This document shows positions 56,811 through 64,000 of a stretch of DNA of 64,000 nt, piece after piece. The DNA comes from Zelonia costaricensis (lineage: Eukaryota; Euglenozoa; Kinetoplastea; Trypanosomatida; Trypanosomatidae), in assembly GCA_030849075.1 (NCBI GenBank), contig JASAOO010003478.1, positions 1 through 64,000 of the forward strand. Reading direction: 5' to 3'. A program made the translations under genes and the position numbers. The notes under the pieces are model-generated. The model ran no database searches. It had not been told where the DNA came from and saw only the letters and a list, made by a program, of their open reading frames with translations. The stretch's first letter is position 1. Each line of letters begins with the position of its first letter.

Positions 56811-57647
56811 GATGTCGATGGCGGTGCAACGGGCGGTGTGCGTGACTGTGTTCTGGTGATGCCTGTGTTCGGTGCGGTACCGTCAAGGGGGAGGGGTTCC
56901 TCGCGAAGTGCACGGAGGGGAAGGGTGGCAGTGATGGGCAGTGTGTGCGCGCCTCTACTACGTAACTGTCTGTCGACGAGACTGACGTGTGTGTGTGTGT
57001 GTGTGTGTGTGCGTGTGTGTTCAACACAGAAGAGAAGAAAACTCAGAGCAGACGAGGGGTGAAGCTGGTAGTGAGGTGGGGGGCCCTCCGTGCAACCGCG
57101 TGGGGTGCAGCAGGCACGCGCACAGGGAAGAAGGGGAAGAGAAGGGGACATCAGCGCTGGCAACTCTGCTGGAACGCACCTTCAACGCCGCCATAGAGAA
57201 GGTGAGACAGAAAAGGACCAACACAGCAGGGGGGGCCACCGCGCCGCGATGCAGCACAAGTGGCGTGTGTGTGTGTGTCGGCGAGGTGCGCACATTCGCG
57301 TACACACAACTGCGACTCGGCAGCAGAGGGCGGCCGCTACTTGGACCCACATCGGATGCAGTCACCCCACCCACACACACCACCCCAAGCACAGGCGCAC
57401 CCTGCAGTCTGCCTCGTGTCGTCAGCGCGAATGCGCAATGTGGCGTAGAACAGAGGTCCTCTGGTCAAAGCTGAACGGCAGAGCATTACAAGGCAGACGC
57501 AACCCACCACGCTGAAATAGACTGAGAAGCAAGACGGTGACACAAGCAAGGCCACAGGCAGGCACGTGCGCGCGCACACACACACTCAACGGGGTGCGCA
57601 GAGGAGCCTGTACACAGCCGCCTCCAGGACGGCACATCGATCACGGC
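56811..57647 (-). other. Intergenic spacer
   Basis: A TG tract on the + strand (about 56985-57018) lies upstream of the ACAD-like gene. A TG-rich stretch is at about 57264-57279 and a CA stretch at about 57572-57586, close to the Dre2 stop. No gene is supported. Confidence 0.6.
56863..56895 (-). promoter_or_regulatory. Probable spliced-leader acceptor for the ACAD-like gene
   Basis: On the - strand GAACCCCTCCCCCTTGACGG is followed by CCGAACACAG; the AG is at the complement of 56863-56864 and the leader is about 52 nt. This supports 56810 as the true start rather than a lost upstream half. Confidence 0.5.
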
Positions 57648-58004
57648 TTAGATGTCGTCCATGAGGTTCAGCTTGACCTTGCCGTCCGCGGTGTTGTCGA
57701 AGGCGGGCTGGCCGAGGAAGGGGCAGTTGGCGCAGCGGAAGGCATCGCCCTTGGCGCAGTTGCCACACCCGCCCGCAGGCATCTGCACCCCCTCCGGCGG
57801 CAGCTTGCCCTCCGCCTCGAGGCGCCGCTCCAGCTCTGCACGCCCGCAGACACAGTTCTTGCACGCCCGGCGCCGCGTCGTGCAGTCCTCGCCCTTCGTC
57901 GCCTCCTTGAGGATGCGGTCCTCCTCGGTGAGAAGGGCGTCCTCGTCGGCGATGGGCTGGCGCGTCTTGAGGCTGAAGGCCTGCGTCGTGACGGTGGCGG
58001 ACAT
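57648..58004 (-). CDS. DRE2: Dre2/anamorsin (CIAPIN1) Fe-S cluster assembly protein, minimal form
   Basis: Dre2 receives electrons from the diflavin reductase Tah18 and feeds the cytosolic iron-sulfur assembly (CIA) pathway. This 118-residue protein contains both Fe-S motifs of the CIAPIN1 domain. Cys41, Cys48, Cys51 and Cys53 form the C-x6-C-x2-C-x-C motif, and Cys80, Cys83, Cys91 and Cys94 form the C-x2-C-x7-C-x2-C motif, followed by the typical FLGQPAF and closing [10 protein letters not shown]. The methyltransferase-like N-terminal domain of yeast and human orthologues (about 170 residues) is absent. The start codon lies 22 nt after CCGACAG (AG at the complement of 58027-58028), so the short form is not an annotation artefact. 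Confidence 0.93.
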   Translation of the reverse strand: MSATVTTQAFSLKTRQPIADEDALLTEEDRILKEATKGEDCTTRRRACKNCVCGRAELERRLEAEGKLPPEGVQMPAGGCGNCAKGDAFRCANCPFLGQPAFDNTADGKVKLNLMDDI

Positions 58005-59199
58005 GGCGATGAAGCTCGGAGTGCCTCTGTCGGTGAGAGAGTGCGTGTGTTTTGAGGTGGAGGTGAAGGCAGGGGGTGTGAAGGCAGTATGCTAGGATGG
58101 AATAAGGTGAAGCAGGTGGAGGGAGCGAGGTGGAGGTCGTGATCGACTCAGAGGCGGGAAGGGGGACTGTGCGGTGCCATCGAGTGCGGCGCGTGTCCAC
58201 GCGATCGCGTGTGGGTGCAGCGGCAGAGCAGAAGCGGAGGGAGGCGGGATCAAGACAGCAAAAGAGTGAGGGACATGCGAGGCGGAGGAGCAGCAGCGCT
58301 GCGAGGTGCGATGGAAGACCTGCGCAGTGGAAGGCGGAGGGAGGGGAGAGACGCGTGAAGGTGCCGCGGGAGAGCCACCGCGGTGATCTCCGTGGCGTTG
58401 ACGTTCAGACTCAGAAGCCACGGTGTGCCGGTGATGCGTCCCTGCGAGAGACGCAGTTCCGCCGTTCATGCCGATAGCCGCGCCGAGACATGCGACGCAC
58501 GCGCCGCGGTCGGCATGCGTGTATGGGCGGATATGTGAGAGTGTGTCGACGCACCGGAGGGGGGAGGGGGGGCCGAGAGGCAGAGGGCATGTCACGTGAT
58601 GCCGTCGTGCCGCACTCGACTCGGTACTTGTGCGCTGTAGCCCTCCCATCGTCCTCGTGCAGGCGAGCTCTGCAGCAGCATCACGCGTGCACGGTGCGAG
58701 CAGCCGCTGGGGCTGCCCACGCACACGCCGCTGTGGAAGCGGCGCAGAGAAGGAGAGGGAAGGGAGGGCCGCAAAAAGGGAAGAGGGCCGACACAACGGG
58801 GGGGAGTTGTGGGAAGCTGGTGTCACTCGTGTGTCCACGGCTGTGCAGACGCGGCAGTTGGCGCTGCACCGCGTGGAAGGAGGGAGCGAGAGAGAGAGAG
58901 ATGTGAGGAGAAAGGGAGGGACACGCACGGCACACACAAGACTGCAGGACACAGGGGAGGCGGGGAACGAGGGGCAGACTGCGCAGCACCAGCAGCAGCA
59001 GCAGTTGATGCCCTTCTGTGGAGTGTGGGTGTGTGTATGCGTATAAAGGCGCTGCAGCGACGTAGGAAGGACCTTCCCCCCCCCCCTCCCCCGTGCCGGC
59101 GCGCGTCTACGGGTGTGTCGCGAGGCGGCGTGTAGCGGAGAGGGGAGGGGGGTATGAGGTAGAGGAAGCTCAGCAGGGGACGGCTTACGGCAGCGCCGC
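58005..59199 (-). other. Intergenic spacer
   Basis: This 1.2-kb spacer is purine-rich on the + strand (that is, pyrimidine-rich in the sense of transcription) and has few dinucleotide tracts compared with its neighbours. A run of AG repeats is at about 58885-58899 and a C/T-rich block at about 59071-59092. No coding or RNA gene was recognised. Confidence 0.6.
58027..58075 (-). promoter_or_regulatory. Probable spliced-leader acceptor for Dre2
   Basis: On the - strand CCCCCTGCCTTCACCTCCACCTC is followed, after a CA-rich stretch and CTCTCTCACCGACAG, by the AG at the complement of 58027-58028. Confidence 0.5.
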
Positions 59200-60975
59200 T
59201 CAGTCCATCTTCATGGCGAGCAGCAACGCGTCGCTGCCACCGCGGACAATGCGTATGAAGGACTCGTGCGACAGCCCGATGTTCGCCGCGAAGTCGATCA
59301 CCTTTTCGCCCATGCCCTCGGTGAAGTGGAACGGACACGTGGCGAGGCTGTTATGGGCGTAGTACCACTGCAGCTGGTACGTCTGCCCATCCACACCACG
59401 TGCCACGTCGCCAGCCCGCAGCGTCACCGCGGGCACGGCGGGGTCGACCCTGTAGGTGGACTCCGTGCGCCGCTGCAGGTGCTGCCGGGCCCGTTCCTCG
59501 TCGCTTCCCGACAGCACGCGGCCGTAGATGTCGGTCATCTCCTTCAGCCGGTCCACGTGCGGCCACGTGGGGCGCAACCGCGGCGTCGTGGAGCGCAGCC
59601 GCACCTCTGGGGCGGCAATGATGGCACCATTCTCCACGACAACCTCGTCGGGCAGCAGCGGCCGATCCCGCGCACGCAGGGGCTGCCGGGCCTGGGCATC
59701 GAGCCGGCCGTAGACGAAGTCGTACACGTGCAGCGAGCCGCCGCGGCGGTCGTCCGCGACGTCGGCTGCCGTGGGCTGCGGCGTCGGTGAAGTCGCCGAC
59801 GCGCCAGCAGCCGCAACAGCAGCCGCAGCGAGGTCGTCGGTGCGCGTTGCGGAGCCGCTCGCGTCGAATGGCACGGGTACCCACCTCCAGCGGCGCTGCA
59901 CGATGCCGAGCTCCTGATACAGCTCCAGGATGAGCTCGCTGCACGACACCTCGCCCGTGACGAGCTGCCGCAGCGGGTGCGTGTTGGCGTGCATCTTAGG
60001 CGACATGAACGCCAGAGGGTACAGCAAACTGGAGTCCATGCACCGTCCCTCGCTCGCCTCGCAGAAGCGGGCCAGCCGCGCCTGCCGCTCCGGCGTGTGC
60101 TCGTAGTTGCGCAGCCGGCGCACGGCGAAGTAGTGGTACGCGGGTACGTCGCCCGGCGTCATGGAGAGCAGCCGCCGCGAGGCCTCCACGAGCTGCACCG
60201 TGTCGTGTGTCACGTTGCCCTTCACGTCCGGCACGTCGTACTCCTTGTTGTCCATCGCCTCCAGAATAATGGCGCCGCGGCGCACGACGGGGCGGCGGCG
60301 CAGCGCGGTCTCCTCCGCTTCCAGCTGCGCCCGCACGGAGGACGCGCTCGCACGGTCTGGCGCGGCGGCCTGTGCAACAACCGTCGCGCCCGCCTTGGCT
60401 GCCTTGCTCGGTGCCGCGTCGGTCGTGAACACGTCCCGCAGGCTGGGCACGCGGTACGGGGGCGTGGACAGTCCGCTGACCGTCTGCCGCGCCGCCGCTG
60501 CATCTGCGTCGCTGCCGCTGTCCGCGTCGACGTATTCGATTATTGCCGGCGCGACCACAACCGCGACGTGCGAGTAGCGCAGCGCAGCGGGGCTCATGCC
60601 GGACAGCATGAACTGCAGCGTGGTGATGCACCAGCTCATGGGGCCCGTGCCGCGCATGAGCAGCACATCGCCGGGCTCCAGCGTCGGCTCCACATCCACC
60701 CACTCCTCCAATGTGTAGTCAAGGCCCGGCGCGAACAGGCTGTCGACCGTCCGCTGGTGTGCCGTCCGGACCACGAGGCACGCCGCGGTGTACGCCGCAA
60801 TGCCGGCCGCACCGTAGCCCACCACCGTCATCACGCGGCCGAGCGGCCCACGGCGTGTGAAGTTGCGCAGCCGCCGACTCACAAACGTGTCCTCGGCTGA
60901 CTTCTTGTAGACGGGGCGGCCGGAGGTGGCCGACATGCCGATGTGCTCGGCGAGGCGGCAGCTACGGCGCAGCAT
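59200..60975 (-). CDS. Membrane-anchored YiiX-like (permuted papain/NlpC-P60 fold) protein
   Basis: The 591-residue protein starts with a basic segment and has one membrane helix at about residues 46-68 (VMTVVGYGAAGIAAYTAACLVV). The following domain carries PGDVLLMRGTGPMSW (about 98), YSHVAVVV with the candidate catalytic His (about 135), AIILEAMDNKEYDV, and EVSCSELILELYQELGI with the candidate catalytic Cys (about 340). That order, His before Cys, is the circularly permuted papain-like fold of YiiX/YebB-type and LRAT-related proteins, which hydrolyse or transfer acyl or peptide bonds. The substrate is unknown. Ala-rich insertions split the domain (about 140-215 and 365-410). A C-terminal about 150-residue region with DRPLLPDEVVVENGAIIAAPEV follows. 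The ATG at 60975 is the first after the acceptor candidate at the complement of 61044-61045. Confidence 0.68.
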   Translation of the reverse strand: MLRRSCRLAEHIGMSATSGRPVYKKSAEDTFVSRRLRNFTRRGPLGRVMTVVGYGAAGIAAYTAACLVVRTAHQRTVDSLFAPGLDYTLEEWVDVEPTLEPGDVLLMRGTGPMSWCITTLQFMLSGMSPAALRYSHVAVVVAPAIIEYVDADSGSDADAAAARQTVSGLSTPPYRVPSLRDVFTTDAAPSKAAKAGATVVAQAAAPDRASASSVRAQLEAEETALRRRPVVRRGAIILEAMDNKEYDVPDVKGNVTHDTVQLVEASRRLLSMTPGDVPAYHYFAVRRLRNYEHTPERQARLARFCEASEGRCMDSSLLYPLAFMSPKMHANTHPLRQLVTGEVSCSELILELYQELGIVQRRWRWVPVPFDASGSATRTDDLAAAAVAAAGASATSPTPQPTAADVADDRRGGSLHVYDFVYGRLDAQARQPLRARDRPLLPDEVVVENGAIIAAPEVRLRSTTPRLRPTWPHVDRLKEMTDIYGRVLSGSDEERARQHLQRRTESTYRVDPAVPAVTLRAGDVARGVDGQTYQLQWYYAHNSLATCPFHFTEGMGEKVIDFAANIGLSHESFIRIVRGGSDALLLAMKMD

Positions 60976-61740
60976 CGTTGCAGTAGAGTAAAGGCGGAGG
61001 TGCACGTGTGTGCGTGTGTATAGGTGACTGTGTGTATGGGTGACTGTGTGGGGGTGGGAGAGGGGGGGGGGCGTACGCGAGGGAGGAGGAACAGCGGAAT
61101 ACAAAACCCAGAGACGTCAGTTGACGTGATATGCGGGCAACACGCGTGCAGACGTAGAGAGAGAGGGAGGGCAGGGAGGCGGACGCTGCGGATAGCGGCG
61201 CCGAAGCAGAACGGCGCACGACGACGCGAGTGTTGCGGTGAGGCGCAGCACGCCTGCTCATCACGCGGCATGCGGCAGCCGCTCCGGCATCGGGGGTTCA
61301 CCCTCGGAGAGGGCCGAGCGCAAACGCCGTGCTACACCGCCGCACCCCACATGAGGGTACCCCCCTCCCCGCCGCTGCCCCACAGACACACACACATACA
61401 CACACTCACACTCACACTCCTTCTTGTGATGCCCCCCCCCTCTCCCGCCCCTCGGCGTGGGGGGCCGGCGCTGCTCGGGTTGTTGAGGCTCACCCTCGTT
61501 GCGTGCATGGTCCACGTTCTTGAAGCACCCTTCGCCCCCCCCCCCCGACTCGCGGAGAAGATCACACTCATCGACAACACCCTGTGCACATACGTGACGC
61601 CAAGCACAAATTCAAACACACTCTCACACACCAACACCAACACGCTGATGCGCGTCGTCTCTCCCACACGCACCGGTAGGACAAGAGAAGGAAAGATGGC
61701 GAGAGCGGCACACGGCGAGCCGCGGCGACCTCCGTGGCGT
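60976..61740 (-). other. Intergenic spacer
   Basis: The TG-containing leader of the YiiX-like gene lies at 61005-61049, and the C/T tract that drives its splicing at the complement of about 61050-61070. A CA/TCACA-rich block is at 61383-61418, C runs are at 61432-61440 and 61535-61546. No gene is supported. Confidence 0.6.
61044..61075 (-). promoter_or_regulatory. Probable spliced-leader acceptor for the YiiX-like gene
   Basis: On the - strand CCCCCCCCCCTCTCCCACCC is followed by CCACACAG; the AG is at the complement of 61044-61045 and the leader is about 69 nt. Confidence 0.5.
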
Positions 61741-64000
61741 TCACACGCCACTGGTGGGCGCGAGCGCCGGGAAGCCCTGCGACGGTGGTGCCTCGTCCCC
61801 AGAGTGGCCGCGCAGCTTCTCGAGGTAGTCCTCCTTCAGCCGGTTCGATGGCACCGGCACCCGCGTGGCGAGGTAGTCCTTCAGGTTGAACGGGCGGTGC
61901 CACTGCTTGAAGAAGGGGTGCTCGAGCAGCTCCTGCGCCGTGGGTCGCTGCGAGGCCGCCGGCAGCGTCGCCAGCCTGCAGAAGTCCGCGAAGACCGAGC
62001 TCAGCGGAACCGCCCGGTGGGCGTTGAAGTGGAGGACATCGACCGGCCTGTCGAGGCGCGACACTCGGTCGAACTCGTCGATGATGTCCTTCAAGTCGTA
62101 CGGGTACTCGCCAATCGCAAACTCAGCGAGGGTGACGCCGACGGCCCAGATGTCGGCCGGCTTGCCGTGCCGCTCGCCGCGCTGCCGCTCGGGACTCATG
62201 TACTTGTCCGTGCCAGAGCAGTTAGCCGCGGCGTCGTCGGACGACGAGGACGAGGCACTGCGACCGCCGCCCCACTTGTTACCACCGCCGCCCGCCTCGT
62301 CCTCGTCGGACGACGTGCACTCGGTCTCGAGTACGTCCATGCCGTCGCGCTGCGCCATCAGGCTGTTCGTCGTGCTGCCCGACATGGCCATCACGGGCTC
62401 GCCCACACCGGAGCTGCCTACGTCCGGTGAGGCGGGGTCGTCGCACGCGCCGCCCGCAATCGTGAGCGGCCCGCTGCCCCGCTTCATGCCGAGGTGCGTG
62501 GTGAGGTTGTTTCCGTGCAGGAAGGGTGGGCGCCGCGCACGGGCGTTGGTGATCTGCAGGGCCACCATGGACGGCGACTGCAGCGGCGTGTTCGTCCGGG
62601 TCGGGGCCGCCGAGGCCGGCGGCACAAAGGACATGGACGGGTTCTTGATGCCCGCGCCGCTGTTGTCGCACCGCTGCGACAGCCCAAAGTCGCTGAGCTT
62701 CACCACACCGTGCTCGTTCACCAGCACGTTGCCGGGCTTGATGTCGCGGTGGATGTAGCCGCGAAAGTGCATGTCCCGCACCCCGCGCAGCAGCTGCTCG
62801 CCCACCACGGCCACGAGCCGCTCCGTGACGCCGAACACCTCCTCGACGACGCCGCTGCCGTCGTCCGGCTCGGCGTCGCCCCCAGAGCCGCAGTCGCTCT
62901 TCACCGAGAATGAGTCCTCCGGCCCGTGTGCGTCCTCGCCGTCGAGCTGCGACTCGTGCACGCCGCCACTCCGCAGCACGCCAGCGCCGCCGGCACCACA
63001 CGCAGCGGCCGTCGCGCCGTCAACCCGCTCAGTCCCGAGCCCGCTGCCCCCGCCGCCGCCGGAGTTGCCTGTCGTCCTCGCGTTGCTGCGCGAGGCGTTG
63101 ACGCTGGCGCTGTTGCTCGCGCTGCTCTGCGTGCCCGTGAGGCTGAACCTCCGCGGCGCCTGCTCGGCCAGGGCCCCTCCGTGGAATTCGGGCAGCTTGG
63201 GAGAGAGGAAGCTGGACAAGCCCACACGCGCGTCGACGCTGTCGCCCGCGACCTCCCCAGCGGCAGTGTCGTACCGCGCGGAGGTGTCGCGCGTGTGCGG
63301 GCCGAGTGGGGTGGCGGAGGGGCTCGGGCCGCCGAGGCTGTCGCACAAGCCACCGCCGCCGCCGCTGCCGCCGCCCCCGCGCGCCACGACCGCACCGCCC
63401 TCCAGCGTTTCCTCGTTGTCATCGAGATCGTCGTCGTTGTCGGGCAGCAGACGCAGCCGCTGCTGCTGCGCCTCGCGCACCACCCGCGCGTGCTTCTGCA
63501 AGGAGTCGGCGAGGTGGTCGAGACTGCCATAGTGCATGAACTCCATGACGATGTCCAGCGCCGGCACCTCGGCCAGGAAGAAGGCGTTGTACACCTTGAC
63601 CATGAACGGGCTACGATACGTGAGGTGCAGGACCTGCAGCTCGCGCACGACGATGTGCTGCAGCTGGTTTACGCGGCCGTTCGATGGGGCGCCGCTGCGG
63701 AGGTACGGCGACGCGCTGCCCAGGCAGAGCGGTGTGAGGTCCACGCGCTTCACGGCGAGGCGGCGGCCAGTAGGTTTGTGTATGGCGACGAACACCGTAG
63801 CGGAGGCCCCCTCACCGACGGCAGTTGACAAGATCTCGAGATCGCGCAGCAGCACCACGTTCGGCGGCATCGGCGAGCACGGGGTGTTCTGCGCCGTGCC
63901 GGAGCTGCTCATGGCGGCGGCTGTCGCGTACGGCGTCGGCGTCATCGCGCCGGTGCCCGGCCCGCGGAAGCCGCCGGCGCTGACGTGCACGGCGGGGCTG
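61741..64000 (-). CDS. STE7/MEK-like protein kinase with two large insertions (5' end cut by window)
   Basis: The reading frame stays open to the right window edge; the first internal ATG is at 63945. The DNA upstream of it still looks coding and has no pyrimidine tract, so the true start is probably outside. The N-lobe has VGEGASATVFVA and the lysine in LAVKRV, then HIVVRELQVLH and DIVMEFMHYGSLDHLA. HRDIKPGNVLV, SDFGLS and GTDKYMSPER mark the catalytic loop, DFG and activation-segment end; KPADIWAVGVTLAEFAIGEYPY follows. The best match is a MAP-kinase-kinase-like enzyme. Two insertions are striking: about 220 residues between the hinge/alpha-D region and the alpha-E helix, and about 155 residues between DFG and GTDKYMSPER. 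Both are Ser/Gly/Asp-rich, and the second contains an acidic SSDEDEAGG stretch. The C-terminus after HPFFKQW is short. Confidence 0.85.
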   Translation of the reverse strand, partial: SPAVHVSAGGFRGPGTGAMTPTPYATAAAMSSSGTAQNTPCSPMPPNVVLLRDLEILSTAVGEGASATVFVAIHKPTGRRLAVKRVDLTPLCLGSASPYLRSGAPSNGRVNQLQHIVVRELQVLHLTYRSPFMVKVYNAFFLAEVPALDIVMEFMHYGSLDHLADSLQKHARVVREAQQQRLRLLPDNDDDLDDNEETLEGGAVVARGGGGSGGGGGLCDSLGGPSPSATPLGPHTRDTSARYDTAAGEVAGDSVDARVGLSSFLSPKLPEFHGGALAEQAPRRFSLTGTQSSASNSASVNASRSNARTTGNSGGGGGSGLGTERVDGATAAACGAGGAGVLRSGGVHESQLDGEDAHGPEDSFSVKSDCGSGGDAEPDDGSGVVEEVFGVTERLVAVVGEQLLRGVRDMHFRGYIHRDIKPGNVLVNEHGVVKLSDFGLSQRCDNSGAGIKNPSMSFVPPASAAPTRTNTPLQSPSMVALQITNARARRPPFLHGNNLTTHLGMKRGSGPLTIAGGACDDPASPDVGSSGVGEPVMAMSGSTTNSLMAQRDGMDVLETECTSSDEDEAGGGGNKWGGGRSASSSSSDDAAANCSGTDKYMSPERQRGERHGKPADIWAVGVTLAEFAIGEYPYDLKDIIDEFDRVSRLDRPVDVLHFNAHRAVPLSSVFADFCRLATLPAASQRPTAQELLEHPFFKQWHRPFNLKDYLATRVPVPSNRLKEDYLEKLRGHSGDEAPPSQGFPALAPTSGV

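Noticed and set aside
59037..59052. TATA-like sequence (GCGTATAAAGGC), also similar ones near 18990 and 49268
   Set aside because: Protein-coding genes in trypanosomatids do not use TATA promoters; no RNA gene follows.

Overview
The window looks like nuclear chromosome DNA from a trypanosomatid of the Leishmania type (Leishmaniinae-like); I cannot fix the species. The reasons are a GC-rich composition with third codon positions almost always G or C, large intronless genes in long same-strand arrays, intergenic spacers full of (TG)n/(CA)n tracts, and a polypyrimidine tract followed by AG just before most start codons, as expected for spliced-leader trans-splicing. No bacterial operon signals, CRISPR arrays, insertion sequences, rRNA or tRNA genes were recognised. 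All readings were made by eye. Layout: positions 1-18505 hold six genes on the + strand, and positions 20736-64000 hold twelve genes on the - strand. The two arrays converge on a gene-free strand-switch region (18506-20735). In this group such a region is expected to be a Pol II termination zone. Here it carries a perfect four-fold G6C repeat, long homopolymer G and C runs, and one ambiguous base (n at 20080). Plus-strand array: a BIG/Sec7-type ARF exchange factor (507-7454), a mitochondrial-type tRNA 2-thiouridylase (8226-10052), a TMEM115-like Golgi membrane protein (10587-11651), a TAPT1-family membrane protein (12345-14135), a polycystin-like cation channel (14522-17518) and a PLAC8-family cysteine-rich protein (18032-18505). 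Membrane traffic and membrane proteins dominate this side. Minus-strand array, in transcription order from the right edge: a STE7/MEK-like kinase with two large insertions (cut by the window edge), a membrane-anchored YiiX/papain-like protein, a minimal Dre2/anamorsin, a divergent acyl-CoA-dehydrogenase-like protein, an orphan, phosphatidylglycerophosphate synthase PGS1, the PP2A activator PTPA, two very large orphan proteins, a NEK-like kinase with an insertion of about 140 residues in its activation loop, a PX-like/EF-hand-like/coiled-coil/beta-sandwich protein, and a second NEK-like kinase next to the strand switch. Neighbouring genes are not obviously one pathway, as is usual for polycistronic units in this group; expression would be set after transcription, through leaders and 3' UTRs. 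No clearly new multi-gene system is visible. The best leads are the kinase activation-loop insertions, the G-quadruplex-type repeat at the convergent switch, the strand-dependent polarity of the dinucleotide tracts, the catalytically doubtful ACAD-like protein, and several large proteins without recognisable family.
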